Notes: generated by a model not told the origin, from the letters alone. 47,498 nt of DNA from Bacteroides sp. (GCA_015060735.1 SUXX01000010.1:1-47498); one strand, 5' to 3'. Shown: positions 1-8,576, numbered from the stretch's first letter. Translations and numbers: made by a program.

Positions 1-37
1 TATTTAAGTTATTATACAAAAAATATCCCGATTTGAA

Positions 38-697
38 ATGAAATTCAACGAATATGAATTGCTTCCTTATAATTGGAAGACGGATGAATGGCCAGAAAAG
101 AACGGAACAGTAGAGTTATCTTCATTCTCAATAGAGGGTGTTACATATAACATTCCACCTAAAATATTCAACAAATCTTTTCTGTTGGAACAGATACATC
201 TGTTTTATAGATCTGATGAACACAAAGTTATTCTCACACAAGAGAAGAAAGATTTTCCCTTGGTCTTAACTGAATCGACAGAAACTGTATATGATTATGA
301 TCATGACCAGTTTTTGATACACATTGAACTATCCCAAATGGGAAAAGGATATGTCAGAGGTTCGTTGTATGAAGTGGGAAAAGTTAATCCTATCAGGATA
401 GATAAATTCAAACCATGGGTAATATGTAATCCACGTTTGACTTTTGGGTACGATTTCTCCTTAAAAGCTGGAGATTATTTCTTACTTTTTGATAATATCA
501 AAGTAGATTTGGATGAGTTTAATAAATATGAATCATTGATTGGATCTGATAATGATATCGTTTTTAAATGGAGAGGGAGTGATAGTTTTAGTCCGTCATA
601 TTATCTTTCAAATGGAATGTTAGTTCTACCTTTTCGCATATGCCAAAAAGATTTGATTAAATATAATAAAACGGAATGCCATGAATGGAAGTGCTAA
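38..697 (+). CDS. hypothetical protein, 219 aa
   Basis: I do not recognise this protein. It has no signal peptide and no membrane segment, so it is probably cytoplasmic. It is rich in aromatic and acidic residues and looks like an all-beta protein. Its middle (about residues 90-165) resembles the N-terminal half of the next gene product: both carry a (Y)xVG(K/H) turn, a run of strands, then a G-rich turn followed by (Y/H)FxxxxxxxxLD. The two may be diverged copies of one domain. Its last 17 bases overlap the start of the next gene, so the two are probably cotranslated. Base composition is AT-rich compared with the housekeeping genes nearby, which is typical of accessory genes. Any promoter lies in or before the first 37 bases of the window. 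Confidence 0.75.
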   Translation: MKFNEYELLPYNWKTDEWPEKNGTVELSSFSIEGVTYNIPPKIFNKSFLLEQIHLFYRSDEHKVILTQEKKDFPLVLTESTETVYDYDHDQFLIHIELSQMGKGYVRGSLYEVGKVNPIRIDKFKPWVICNPRLTFGYDFSLKAGDYFLLFDNIKVDLDEFNKYESLIGSDNDIVFKWRGSDSFSPSYYLSNGMLVLPFRICQKDLIKYNKTECHEWKC

Positions 698-1697
698 TAA
701 ATGGGATTTAACTCCCAAAGAATTGGTTAAGCTATATGACGGAGAGTATTGGTTGCCGGTCAACTCTTCTAAAATTTATTTTAAAGTTTCAGACATTTCT
801 CCGAATGGTTGGTGGAATGATTGTTATAGAGTGTTCGGAACGGGTAAGCAAACTTTAAGTATAGTACTTGAATACGACTATTGGGAAGAGGAAGAGGATA
901 ATGAAGAGGTTTGGATGGCAATATATCGTGTTGGGCATTCTAAACCATTATGGGCGGATGTAATAATATTGGATGAATGTGATTCGTGCTTGACTGTAGA
1001 GGCTGAGATGGAGTCAGAACCAGGATTACACTTCATCATGATAAATCATGTGGAACTGGATGACACGATGGGATATGAACATATAAAGGAAAATGCAAGC
1101 CAATTGCCTTATGGGGTGCGTTATGAGTTTATAGTGGAACCAGACGGTTGCAGTCTGATTCATCCAGAAATCCGTGAAATACAATTCACTCCACGCCCTC
1201 TTTCCGAATGGAAGAAAAAGGTTAAGAAAAATTATCTTGAGGGTATAACAATGGATGTGCAGTTGGGCTTTCAAAAGCCTTTTGATTTAATACGGAATTA
1301 TCTTCAAATAGAAATTTTCGATGAATCATTGAACTGGATAGGGTGGAGTGATTATGCTTCAAATGATGGATATATAAATGTGTTGGGTTTTTATCCGATT
1401 CTTAATAATGAATATAAATTTATTGTGTTGCATAACCGAACTCCCATCTTTAGCGGTGAATTTGTTTGTCGTGATGGCATTTGTACTGTTGAACGAATGA
1501 CAAAATGGGATAATGATAAGATTCTGGTTGATGTTTTTGCTTCGCGTAGCCATGCTAATGATTTGAAATTCAATTCTACTAGCTATGGACGTTGTCTACA
1601 GTTGTTAGAAGATATTATGGTCTGGAGAGATGACGAGTCATGTTTGGAAGGTGACTATCTGGAGAAACTATTGGAAAGTAGATCCTCGTCATGTTAG
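681..1697 (+). CDS. hypothetical protein, 338 aa
   Basis: No family was recognised. There is no signal peptide or membrane segment. Residues about 40-125 resemble the middle of the upstream 219-residue protein. A second beta-rich stretch lies at about residues 190-270 (QLGFQKPFDLIRNYLQIEIF onward) and the C-terminus is helical and charged. The start ATG lies inside the previous gene in another frame, which indicates translational coupling. The stop codon lies inside the first unit of a 23-bp tandem repeat. Like its partner it is AT-rich. This may be the end of a small accessory operon that begins outside the window; the two proteins may act as a pair, but the sequence gives no activity. Confidence 0.75.
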   Translation: MNGSANKWDLTPKELVKLYDGEYWLPVNSSKIYFKVSDISPNGWWNDCYRVFGTGKQTLSIVLEYDYWEEEEDNEEVWMAIYRVGHSKPLWADVIILDECDSCLTVEAEMESEPGLHFIMINHVELDDTMGYEHIKENASQLPYGVRYEFIVEPDGCSLIHPEIREIQFTPRPLSEWKKKVKKNYLEGITMDVQLGFQKPFDLIRNYLQIEIFDESLNWIGWSDYASNDGYINVLGFYPILNNEYKFIVLHNRTPIFSGEFVCRDGICTVERMTKWDNDKILVDVFASRSHANDLKFNSTSYGRCLQLLEDIMVWRDDESCLEGDYLEKLLESRSSSC

Positions 1698-1779
1698 ATG
1701 ACGGGGCTTCGTCATTATAGAAGACCGAAGTTGGTCATGCTAGAAGACCAAATGTCGTCATGCTAGAAGATTTTGAAAT
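1688..1779 (+). repeat. four-copy 23-bp tandem repeat
   Basis: Four imperfect direct units of exactly 23 bp start at 1688, 1711, 1734 and 1757. Each begins GTCAT(G/T)(T/A/C)TAGA(A/T)GA, followed by a more variable tail. The first unit contains the stop codon of the upstream gene. The units contain short GTC...GAC complementarities and could form small stem-loops in RNA. There is no spacer-repeat alternation, so this is not a CRISPR array. Confidence 0.8.
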
Positions 1780-1832
1780 CTTCTGCAATATCTGCAACAA
1801 AGACTTAATGTGTTGATATTCATGGTGATTAT

Positions 1833-1935
1833 GGTGGCAGATGTGTTGTCACCATTACTAAAATCTGCCACCTCGAATTTGTTGTAAATCAAATATTTAG
1901 ATGCTCTTGTGGCAGATGTGGCAGATTTTTTTTTT
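1833..1935 (+). terminator. alternative hairpins ending in a T-run
   Basis: GGTGGCAGAT at 1833-1842 is perfectly complementary to ATCTGCCACC at 1863-1872. The same right arm can instead pair with GTGGCAGAT at 1909-1917 or its immediate repeat at 1918-1926, which is followed by nine T residues (1926-1934). The two pairings exclude each other. The second has terminator form, with a long loop, and would serve the two + strand genes upstream. Confidence 0.45.
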
Positions 1936-2007
1936 ACTTTTGGGAAAATAGGCGGTTGCGGAAAAATGATTAGGCGTTTGATGGAAAACGCCAAGGGGTT
2001 TGGAACG

Positions 2008-2044
2008 AAACATCAAGGCGTTTTAAAAAAATGCCTTGATGTTT
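2008..2044. terminator. inverted repeat, likely bidirectional terminator
   Basis: AAACATCAAGGC (2008-2019) and GCCTTGATGTTT (2033-2044) form a perfect 12-bp stem with A/T-rich sequence on both sides. It sits just past the stop codon of the minus-strand DUF4421 gene. A third arm, AAACATCAAGG at 2050-2060, overlaps the end of that gene. The motif belongs to a CAAGGCGTTT-type repeat family seen again near 22613 and 38848. Confidence 0.6.
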
Positions 2045-2054
2045 ATTTAAAACA

Positions 2055-3209
2055 TCAAGGTGCGTTTTGCCGATACTCTTTTTTCTTCCAGAAATTGAAA
2101 CCAGCATAGATGCGGAGAGTACCAAACGAATTGGTAACGGCCAAGTTCGGTTTGCGGTAGTCGTAAGTGTGAAGCACCAACGAGGCACCCATGAAATACT
2201 TGGCATTGTTGTATACAATACCGGCACGTGTAATCAAGTCGAAGTTAATATCCTTTGTCCAATGTTCGTTCTTGAAATCGCGGTCGTCAATCTTCGATTT
2301 CTTGTAGCCGATACCTGGGAGCAGGGATAGGTTGGAAACCCAATTTTTGGCGAAGACCCAGTTGTAACCATATCCAAAGCCCAAACTGTAATCGGAATAT
2401 TTGATTTTATTAAATTGTAAGCTAGTGCTTAGTTGGGCACGCATGGGTTTCGGTAATTTGTAGTAGTCGAAAGAGATTTTGTGTTGGGAATAGGAGAAGC
2501 CAAGCATAAACGAACCGGCACTTTTCCGTTGGTTCGTGGATTGACTGTAAGCTGCCGGATAAGAGAACTTGCGATGATTGAAAATCCAATACGTGTTCAA
2601 TCCCTTGATGCTGCTTTGCAAACCATCGAAATGAGTATCTCTGAAGGCATCGCTAACATTGAATCCGCTATATGAACGGAGTTTGAAGTCGCTTCCCGTC
2701 TTACGGTAATAAAGGTCGATGCCGAATTTGGAGCTATAAATGTTCAATGACATTTCTTTCTTTTTGGGCTTGTTCTTATTGCCTCCAAAAAGATCTTCCA
2801 CATCAAACGAATAGCCGAGAAAAATCCATCGCCAACCGAAGTAGATGCCCAATTTGGTACCTAAGGTAGGTGAGAAGCCAATCTTTTGTGGATGGTCTCC
2901 ACTATTGTTTCCCAGCCGGTAGTGCTCATACCAGGTGCTATGTTCCAGCATGAAAGCCAAATTGTATAGGTTAGGCGAGATGAAAGTCGTGTCGATGGCA
3001 TTAAAATCCTTAACTTCTTTGCGTATTTTCCGCCCGGTATCTCGGACGGTATGAGCCAATTCATCGGTCAAATCGATGATTCCGCCACCGATGGCCGTAA
3101 TCACCTTCTTATGTTCTTCCACCATGATTGTATCTTGTTTTTCATTTTGGGCAGATAGACAAGCAGGCAAAAGTAACAGAAGAAGTAGAAAGGCAGGTCG
3201 CAAAGTCAT
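2055..3209 (-). CDS. DUF4421 family secreted protein
   Basis: The protein has 384 residues. It starts with a signal peptide of about 20 residues (hydrophobic Leu run, then CLSAQ before the likely cleavage site). The rest alternates polar and aromatic residues in the way of an outer-membrane beta barrel, with many G/Y/F strands such as LGIYFGWRWIFLGYSFDVED and a C-terminal strand ending in GFNFWKKK. This matches the DUF4421 family, common in Bacteroidota, of unknown function. The start lies 6 bp after the stop of the Gfo/Idh gene, so it is the last gene of the porin operon. I infer an outer-membrane location; the role is unknown. Confidence 0.85.
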   Translation of the reverse strand: MTLRPAFLLLLLLLPACLSAQNEKQDTIMVEEHKKVITAIGGGIIDLTDELAHTVRDTGRKIRKEVKDFNAIDTTFISPNLYNLAFMLEHSTWYEHYRLGNNSGDHPQKIGFSPTLGTKLGIYFGWRWIFLGYSFDVEDLFGGNKNKPKKKEMSLNIYSSKFGIDLYYRKTGSDFKLRSYSGFNVSDAFRDTHFDGLQSSIKGLNTYWIFNHRKFSYPAAYSQSTNQRKSAGSFMLGFSYSQHKISFDYYKLPKPMRAQLSTSLQFNKIKYSDYSLGFGYGYNWVFAKNWVSNLSLLPGIGYKKSKIDDRDFKNEHWTKDINFDLITRAGIVYNNAKYFMGASLVLHTYDYRKPNLAVTNSFGTLRIYAGFNFWKKKEYRQNAP

Positions 3210-3215
3210 AATGGC

Positions 3216-4205
3216 TTATAGTTTATTCAGAATGCGATCCATCACCCAGTTGGTCGGAGTAGCACTCAAACTATCGCAAGTACAAATGCTTTTTCCTTGC
3301 AGGTGTTCAATGACTGATTGGATAATGGGTAGCTGAACATATTCTGGATTTTGAGGTGAAAAGCTTTCCACACCTCTTTCCGTGTGTAGCACAATCGGTT
3401 CGTAGGTGTACACGGAAAAACTGAGCATCCCTTTGTCACCAATGATTTCGATACGGTCTTCCTTGGCCGATTCGTGAGCCACAAAACACCAGGAACCCGA
3501 GCCGGGAAGTCCGGATGCAAACTTGAAACAGGCACTGATTGTATCTTCTACCTCATACAATCCGCCACGGTTGCTCTTGTAGCCTTCTGCTTCGAGGATA
3601 CAGCCGAACATCTCTTGCAACAAGTCCAGTTGATGGGGGGCAAGGTCGTAGAAGTAACCACCTCCGGCGATGTCCGGTTGTACACGCCAAGGCAGGTTCT
3701 TGTTGTTGTAATCCAAGTTGCGTGGAGGCTGTGCAAAACGGAGTTGTACATTGATGATATTACCGATTTCGCCCCGTTGTACCATTTCACGAACCTTTTG
3801 GAAATAAGGCAGATAGCGACGGTAATAAGCCACAAAACATGGTACACCCGTTTCGCGAGAGATACGGTTGATGCGAGCACAGTCTTCGTAACTGGCTGCC
3901 ATTGGTTTTTCAATATAGACAGGTTTGCCGGCTTTCATGGCCATAATGGCAAACGTAGCGTGTGAAGAAGGGGGAGTGGCAATATAAATGGCATTCACAT
4001 CTTCATCGCCAATCAGTAGTTGGGCATCGGTGTACCAACGGGGAATGTGATTGCGTCGGGCATACGACTCGGCCTTCTCCGCATTGCGGCTCATTACAGC
4101 TACTACTTCGGAATTTCGTATCATGCTGAAAGCCGGTCCACTTTTCTTTTCGGTTACTTCACCGCATCCGATGAACCCCCATTTCACTTTATCTATTGTC
4201 ATCAT
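3216..4205 (-). CDS. Gfo/Idh/MocA family oxidoreductase
   Basis: This 329-residue protein has an N-terminal Rossmann NAD(P)-binding domain (GFIGCGEVTE near residue 10) and the family EKP motif (YIEKPMA near residue 96) whose Lys takes part in catalysis. A C-terminal alpha/beta substrate domain follows, with the APHQLD helix near residue 190 carrying the usual catalytic His. The family oxidises or reduces sugars, inositols and related polyols. There is no signal peptide, so it should act in the cytoplasm. It may start at either of two adjacent ATG codons. It lies between a binding-protein-like lipoprotein gene (15 bp upstream) and the DUF4421 gene (6 bp downstream), so it is cotranscribed with cell-envelope genes. 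Its substrate cannot be told from sequence. Confidence 0.9.
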   Translation of the reverse strand: MMTIDKVKWGFIGCGEVTEKKSGPAFSMIRNSEVVAVMSRNAEKAESYARRNHIPRWYTDAQLLIGDEDVNAIYIATPPSSHATFAIMAMKAGKPVYIEKPMAASYEDCARINRISRETGVPCFVAYYRRYLPYFQKVREMVQRGEIGNIINVQLRFAQPPRNLDYNNKNLPWRVQPDIAGGGYFYDLAPHQLDLLQEMFGCILEAEGYKSNRGGLYEVEDTISACFKFASGLPGSGSWCFVAHESAKEDRIEIIGDKGMLSFSVYTYEPIVLHTERGVESFSPQNPEYVQLPIIQSVIEHLQGKSICTCDSLSATPTNWVMDRILNKL

Positions 4206-4220
4206 GGTATTCGCAATGTA

Positions 4221-5045
4221 TTAGTTGGTAGAATAAGCATATTTTTTTATCAGCTTCCTAAATTCAGGTGTTTGTTTATAACGATCAATCCAAACATTCA
4301 GACTATCTAATAAAACCGGGCAGTTTGGGTTGACTCCCCAAGCGTAAAATTGGGTAAAACTGATGTCAGTATCGATGTCCAGATTGGTCAACTCATGAAT
4401 GGAAGCCCGAGCGATACCTTCATCGCAAACAGCGTAATCAATTTCTCCGTGACTCACCAGAGCCAATAGTTGTTCCATACCGTATTTGTCCACTTCCTGA
4501 ATGTAGATGGTATCACCAATTTCGTTGCTGAGATTGTGGATGCGATGGATTGAAGGAGAGCCTTTTACTACATGTAGTGTTTTGTTGGATAGTTCCAATT
4601 GGCTATGAATATAAAGGCTGTCGTCTTCGGATTGTGGCTTTCGTTGTACCAATACCTGTTTGCTTAAAAGGATAGGTTTGGTATAAAGAATAGAGTCCTG
4701 ACGGTCACTGGTAATGAGTACATGATTAGCCAAAATGTCGTAACTTCCGCTTTGTAAACCAACAGACCGTTTGTCCATACTCATTTCGGGAGTCATTTCT
4801 ACTTGAAGTCCCTTTTCGCGGGCAAATGCATGAAGCAGTTCGTAATGCAGTCCGGTCAAGGTATCTTCGTGGGCATGAAAACTGATAGCGTTGTATTCCG
4901 TCACAGCACGAAGGACACCGGATTTTAGGATGTCGGGATAATCTCGAAATGAGACAGGCTGTTCTTTTTCTCCTTTACAGGAAAGAAGAAAGAAGAGGGA
5001 TATGCAAATCCACCCCTGAACCGTTTTTTTTAGTTGCTTTTTCAT
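4221..5045 (-). CDS. substrate-binding (SBP_bac_3/MltF-like) lipoprotein
   Basis: The protein has 274 residues. A lysine-rich N-terminus, a hydrophobic core and the lipobox LLSC (Cys near residue 23) mark a lipoprotein. The mature part is a type 2 periplasmic binding protein fold: SGVLRAVTEYNAISF opens the first lobe, followed by GLHYELLHAFAREKGL, the GSYDILANHVLIT segment and a second lobe after about residue 130. It resembles the N-terminal regulatory domain of MltF but lacks the lytic transglycosylase domain that MltF carries after it. No ABC importer genes are nearby. It starts 6 bp after the porin stop codon. I infer a periplasm-facing ligand sensor or binding protein. Confidence 0.85.
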   Translation of the reverse strand: MKKQLKKTVQGWICISLFFLLSCKGEKEQPVSFRDYPDILKSGVLRAVTEYNAISFHAHEDTLTGLHYELLHAFAREKGLQVEMTPEMSMDKRSVGLQSGSYDILANHVLITSDRQDSILYTKPILLSKQVLVQRKPQSEDDSLYIHSQLELSNKTLHVVKGSPSIHRIHNLSNEIGDTIYIQEVDKYGMEQLLALVSHGEIDYAVCDEGIARASIHELTNLDIDTDISFTQFYAWGVNPNCPVLLDSLNVWIDRYKQTPEFRKLIKKYAYSTN

Positions 5046-5051
5046 GGTTCA

Positions 5052-7154
5052 TTAGTCGAAGAAGTTCCACGAAATACCAAGTTTCAAGATTCTTGGGTTG
5101 ACTGGATAATGTGGTGCCAGAAAGTAACGTGAGTTGCCCGATGTTTGGTTCACGTTATACATCATGAGGAAGAAGCGAGTACGCTTCAAATGCAAGTTGG
5201 CATACACATTGACTATCGGACATCCGCCAATAGCTACTTTGTTGTTCGGATTTTGTAAGTAGAACTGTCCGATTACTGGCGAATAGTCAGGAGCTGAATA
5301 TTTGGTGAAGTAGCGTACGTCTGCCCCCAATTCAACTTGCAGTACTTTCTTGGCTAGTCCTGTCTTGAGGTAGAGATTACCATAGGCCGATAATTCAGGC
5401 AAAGGAAGAATGTTCTGTTCACTGGATTTTTGGTAGACCACTTCCCCGTCCAAATGGAATATGCCGAATTTCAGTTTTTGTTGTAGCATGGCTGTAAATA
5501 CCTGGATGTTTCCGCTATGCTGTCGAACGGTTGCGTTATTCTTATAGGATGTCACTTCGTCACGGTTGTTCAGCACAGGAACACTGCTGTTATCTAAATA
5601 GGTATAGTTTTTAATGTTTTCTACACCGGCACGCAAGGTAGTTCCTAGCCGTTGGAAATTCAGTTTACCTTCAATGCGGGTTCGCATAATCTTGGACATG
5701 TCGGTGTTGTCCCACCAATAGTGCTTGGAGTGGAAATGGCGATAGAAAAATACAGGATTCAGGTTCTTGATATAAGCGTTGGCTTCCAATCGGACACTGT
5801 CTCCCAGGAATTTGAAGTTGAGGTCTCCATTTCCTTCTACACGGAATTGTCCGGCATCTTCACCGGCAACAGCTACTTCGCCCAATACCTTGTAATGCAA
5901 TAAATTACCTTGTTCTTTCAGAAGTTCACCCCCTACATAGAAGATGTTTTCCTTGTAATGTCTAGCTGTTCTTTTCCCTAATTCGGTTGAATCGGGTAAT
6001 GTAAAGTCACGATATTCGTGGGTCACGAAAGCAGTAAGTCCGGCTTTAGCCCATTTGTTGAATCCTTCACGTAAGGATATGCCAAAGGTATTCCGGATAG
6101 ATGTCCGTTTGTCCTTGTCGATAGAATCATTTCCAAAGAAAGTATTTTCGAAGTATTCTTGGTTTTGGGCATTGTCTTGGGTAATGTATTTTCGGCCATT
6201 CAAATCAACTTCCAATGTATGGATGAAGCTAGTGACAGGTACAAAATCGCGAATAATTCTAATCGAATCGGTATCTACACTATCCGTTCTTTCCTTATAA
6301 AATCCAATGTTATAGCGGTGGGTCAGGAAAGCATGATAACTGGTGTTATGATTCCATACCTTATTCAAGTGGGTCGGGATGTCGGTCGAGTTGTATTGCT
6401 TTTTACCTTCGGCCATATCTAAAGGGTCGGTAATGTATCTGTCATCCGTAATCCCCCCGTTTTCTCGCATTTTCAGGTTGTCGTTATTGAAAATGAAGTG
6501 CATGTTGTATTTATCTCCACGGTAACTGGAGAACAATCCACCATTGAAAAAAGCAGTAGATTGGTTGTTGTATAATCCACGGCCGTACAAATAGTCTATA
6601 TAAAAGCCAAAGCCGAGCCGTTTGTTGGCATTAATGGCAAAATAGCTTTTGAATCGTTCCTCACTGTCGCGACTATTGAAACTTTTGTAATAAGTTAGAT
6701 TGGTAAAAGGGGACAAAGTGTTGGTAAAAGTGACGTCTTCAGGGCGTAATACCGTGAAATCGTAAGGATCGGTGAAGAAGAATTGGCTTTCTTCCCGGCG
6801 GTCGAAAAAGATACGTGACATGCGTGGTGAACCTAAGTTCCCCAAATAATTGTACTGTCCGGTTGGGCCACCGGTATCATTCGAGTTTTGGAAACCAGCT
6901 TGTAAGGTATCAACTGGTACCGGGATAATGTTTCCTAAACGTCGGCTTACTTTCCAGGAATAAAGTCCGATGGGGATGGTACTTGCATCGACTACAGCTG
7001 TGGTATCAATCGGGTTTCCGTTACGGTCATGTTGTCCTAGGCTCCTTCCACTGGCGGAAGAACCGTATCTGTTGGACAATTGGGATTGTGCATTCACCAT
7101 GAGGGTGCTACACAAAAGGAGTATTAGAATGTAGATATATTTCTGTTTCATCAT
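5052..7154 (-). CDS. putative porin (Bacteroidota outer-membrane barrel)
   Basis: The chosen start gives 700 residues. The signal peptide is clear: MMKQKYIYILILLLC then VNAQ. The mature protein is rich in alternating aromatic strands and tight turns (for example FKSYFAINANKRLGFGFYID) and ends in an aromatic strand, LGISWNFFD, as expected of an outer-membrane barrel; it matches the Bacteroidota putative porin family. An upstream in-frame ATG at 7172 would add six residues, but a TATCTTTG promoter box lies between that codon and 7154, so the downstream ATG is more likely. It is the first gene of a four-gene operon with the binding-protein lipoprotein, the Gfo/Idh enzyme and the DUF4421 protein. 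Confidence 0.85.
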   Translation of the reverse strand: MMKQKYIYILILLLCSTLMVNAQSQLSNRYGSSASGRSLGQHDRNGNPIDTTAVVDASTIPIGLYSWKVSRRLGNIIPVPVDTLQAGFQNSNDTGGPTGQYNYLGNLGSPRMSRIFFDRREESQFFFTDPYDFTVLRPEDVTFTNTLSPFTNLTYYKSFNSRDSEERFKSYFAINANKRLGFGFYIDYLYGRGLYNNQSTAFFNGGLFSSYRGDKYNMHFIFNNDNLKMRENGGITDDRYITDPLDMAEGKKQYNSTDIPTHLNKVWNHNTSYHAFLTHRYNIGFYKERTDSVDTDSIRIIRDFVPVTSFIHTLEVDLNGRKYITQDNAQNQEYFENTFFGNDSIDKDKRTSIRNTFGISLREGFNKWAKAGLTAFVTHEYRDFTLPDSTELGKRTARHYKENIFYVGGELLKEQGNLLHYKVLGEVAVAGEDAGQFRVEGNGDLNFKFLGDSVRLEANAYIKNLNPVFFYRHFHSKHYWWDNTDMSKIMRTRIEGKLNFQRLGTTLRAGVENIKNYTYLDNSSVPVLNNRDEVTSYKNNATVRQHSGNIQVFTAMLQQKLKFGIFHLDGEVVYQKSSEQNILPLPELSAYGNLYLKTGLAKKVLQVELGADVRYFTKYSAPDYSPVIGQFYLQNPNNKVAIGGCPIVNVYANLHLKRTRFFLMMYNVNQTSGNSRYFLAPHYPVNPRILKLGISWNFFD

Positions 7155-7158
7155 GTCG

Positions 7159-7166
7159 CAAAGATA
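7159..7166 (-). promoter_or_regulatory. Bacteroides -7 box TATCTTTG for the porin operon
   Basis: The minus strand reads TATCTTTG, a full match to TAnnTTTG. It ends only 4 bases before the likely start codon at 7154, so transcription would begin at or next to the ATG (leaderless or nearly so). No clear TTTG -33 box was seen, so confidence is moderate. Confidence 0.5.
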
Positions 7167-7179
7167 CAACATAAAACGA

Positions 7180-7217
7180 AAAGGAGAAACTTTCGGTGTA
7201 AGAAAGCTTCTCCTTTT
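7180..7217 (-). terminator. terminator of the 2-oxoacid oxidoreductase operon
   Basis: AAAAGGAGAA.CTTTC pairs with GAAAG.TTCTCCTTTT across a short loop. Read on the minus strand, the hairpin is followed by T-rich sequence. It lies 30-60 bp past the stop codon of the gamma-subunit gene and separates that operon from the porin operon. Confidence 0.7.
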
Positions 7218-7243
7218 TCCATATCCTTTAAAGATTATTATAC

Positions 7244-7786
7244 TTATACGGGCTTAATGATTTCCATTCCGATGCGGATGGCTTCTTCGTTCATCGGAAT
7301 CAATTTGTGGTGACGTTCGGGCAATGTTTTGCGTAATGCCTTTAAAACGCTTTCTATTTCAACAATCGGGCGAAGTTTCAGCAGCCCACCTAAAATAAAC
7401 ATGTTGAATGTTTTGGCCATGCCGCGTTCGGTTGCTTCGTCCATGGCATCGATGCGATATACCTGGATATCCTTACGGGTAGGAGGTTCCATGATGCCGT
7501 ATCCATCGTAGATGAGGATACCACCCGGTTTCACCTTATTTTCGAACTTGGCCAATGATGGTTGGTTCAAGATGATGGCCGTATCGTATTGGCTCAAGAT
7601 AGGGGAGGAGATGCGATCGTCGCTGACAATCACGGTTACATTGGCTGTACCACCACGTTGTTCGGGACCATAAGCTGGCATCCAAGTCACTTCCTTGTCT
7701 TCCATTAGTCCGGAGTATGCCAAAATCTTACCCATGGACAATACACCCTGACCACCGAATCCTGCTATAATGATTTCTTGTTTCAT
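7244..7786 (-). CDS. 2-oxoacid:ferredoxin oxidoreductase, gamma subunit
   Basis: The protein has 180 residues, the usual size for the gamma domain of 2-oxoacid:acceptor oxidoreductases. It opens with the typical IIIAGFGGQGVLSMGKILAY motif and has the PAYGPEQRGGTANVTV segment near residue 40. The gamma domain helps to bind coenzyme A and completes the complex with the alpha and beta subunits encoded upstream. It starts 13 bp after the beta-subunit stop codon and is the last gene before a terminator. The complex is cytoplasmic and passes electrons from oxidative decarboxylation of a 2-oxoacid to ferredoxin, or runs in reverse. Confidence 0.92.
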   Translation of the reverse strand: MKQEIIIAGFGGQGVLSMGKILAYSGLMEDKEVTWMPAYGPEQRGGTANVTVIVSDDRISSPILSQYDTAIILNQPSLAKFENKVKPGGILIYDGYGIMEPPTRKDIQVYRIDAMDEATERGMAKTFNMFILGGLLKLRPIVEIESVLKALRKTLPERHHKLIPMNEEAIRIGMEIIKPV

Positions 7787-7799
7787 AGGTTTTCTTCTT

Positions 7800-8564
7800 T
7801 TATTCTTTATCTTTCAAATCACCCAGTTGGTAGAATGGGAACATGTTTTCTTCCATCCACTTGTTGGCTGTGGCCGGTGTCATTTTCCAACCTGAGTTAC
7901 AAGTCGATACGATTTCTACTAAATTGGATCCTTTACCATTCATTGAATTTTCGAATGCTTTGCGGATAGCTTTCTTTGCTTTTCGGATGGCAGGTACACT
8001 ATGTACCGACTGGCGGGTAACATAGGCTGTCCCTTCCAGTGTTGCTGCAATTTCTGTCATCTTCAATGGATAGCCGTGGATAGCTGCGTCGCGTCCGTAA
8101 GGGCAAGTGGCTGTCTTCATGCCAAGCAAGGTGGTAGGTGCCATCTGTCCTCCGGTCATGCCGTAAATAGCATTGTTGATAAAGATGATGGTAATGTTTT
8201 CACCACGGTTCAAGGCGTGAATGGTTTCGGCAGTACCGATGCAGGCCAAGTCTCCATCACCTTGGTAGGTGAATACCAAGCGATTGGGCCATAGGCGTTT
8301 AATGGCTGTAGCTAAAGCAGGTGCACGTCCGTGAGCAGCTTCTTCCCAGTCGATGTCTAGGTAGTTGTATGCAAAAACGGCACAACCTACGGGAGATACG
8401 CCGACAGTTTTGTTTTCCATGCCCATTTCTTCAATGACTTCGGCGATTAATTTGTGTACTACACCGTGACTACATCCCGGGCAATAGTGCATTGGGTTAT
8501 CGTTCATTAACATTGGTTTCTTATAAACCAAGTTTTCGGGTCTGATTATTTCTTCTTTTGTCAT
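7800..8564 (-). CDS. 2-oxoacid:ferredoxin oxidoreductase, beta subunit (TPP-binding)
   Basis: The protein has 254 residues. The N-terminal YCPGCSHG motif is typical of KorB/VorB-type beta subunits. The thiamine diphosphate site is visible as GDGDLACIGTAE followed about 25 residues later by FINNAIYGMTGGQMAPTT, the GDG...NN signature. It forms the catalytic heterodimer with the alpha subunit. A strong GGAGGAGA ribosome-binding site precedes the ATG. Whether the natural substrate is 2-oxoglutarate or a branched-chain 2-oxoacid cannot be decided here. Confidence 0.93.
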   Translation of the reverse strand: MTKEEIIRPENLVYKKPMLMNDNPMHYCPGCSHGVVHKLIAEVIEEMGMENKTVGVSPVGCAVFAYNYLDIDWEEAAHGRAPALATAIKRLWPNRLVFTYQGDGDLACIGTAETIHALNRGENITIIFINNAIYGMTGGQMAPTTLLGMKTATCPYGRDAAIHGYPLKMTEIAATLEGTAYVTRQSVHSVPAIRKAKKAIRKAFENSMNGKGSNLVEIVSTCNSGWKMTPATANKWMEENMFPFYQLGDLKDKE

Positions 8565-8568
8565 AATG

Positions 8569-8576
8569 TCTCCTCC
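8569..8576 (-). promoter_or_regulatory. strong Shine-Dalgarno site for the beta subunit
   Basis: The minus strand reads GGAGGAGA 4 bases before the ATG at 8564. Such a full site is uncommon in Bacteroidota, where most genes in this window lack one. It lies just after the stop codon of the 55-residue membrane protein and may restore high translation of the beta subunit. Confidence 0.7.

Larger units (their letters stand above)
1698..2054. other. intergenic region between convergent genes
   Basis: No convincing gene is present. From left to right it holds the rest of the 23-bp tandem repeat, a set of GTGGCAGAT / ATCTGCCAC repeats that can pair in more than one way, a T-run at 1926-1934, and a GCCTTGATG-type inverted repeat. 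The genes on both sides read into this region, so it probably holds transcription termination for both strands. Short open frames here are low-complexity and lack recognisable features. Confidence 0.6.

Noticed and set aside
1688..1779. CRISPR array
   Set aside because: The 23-bp units are directly adjacent with no spacers, and no cas gene is present.
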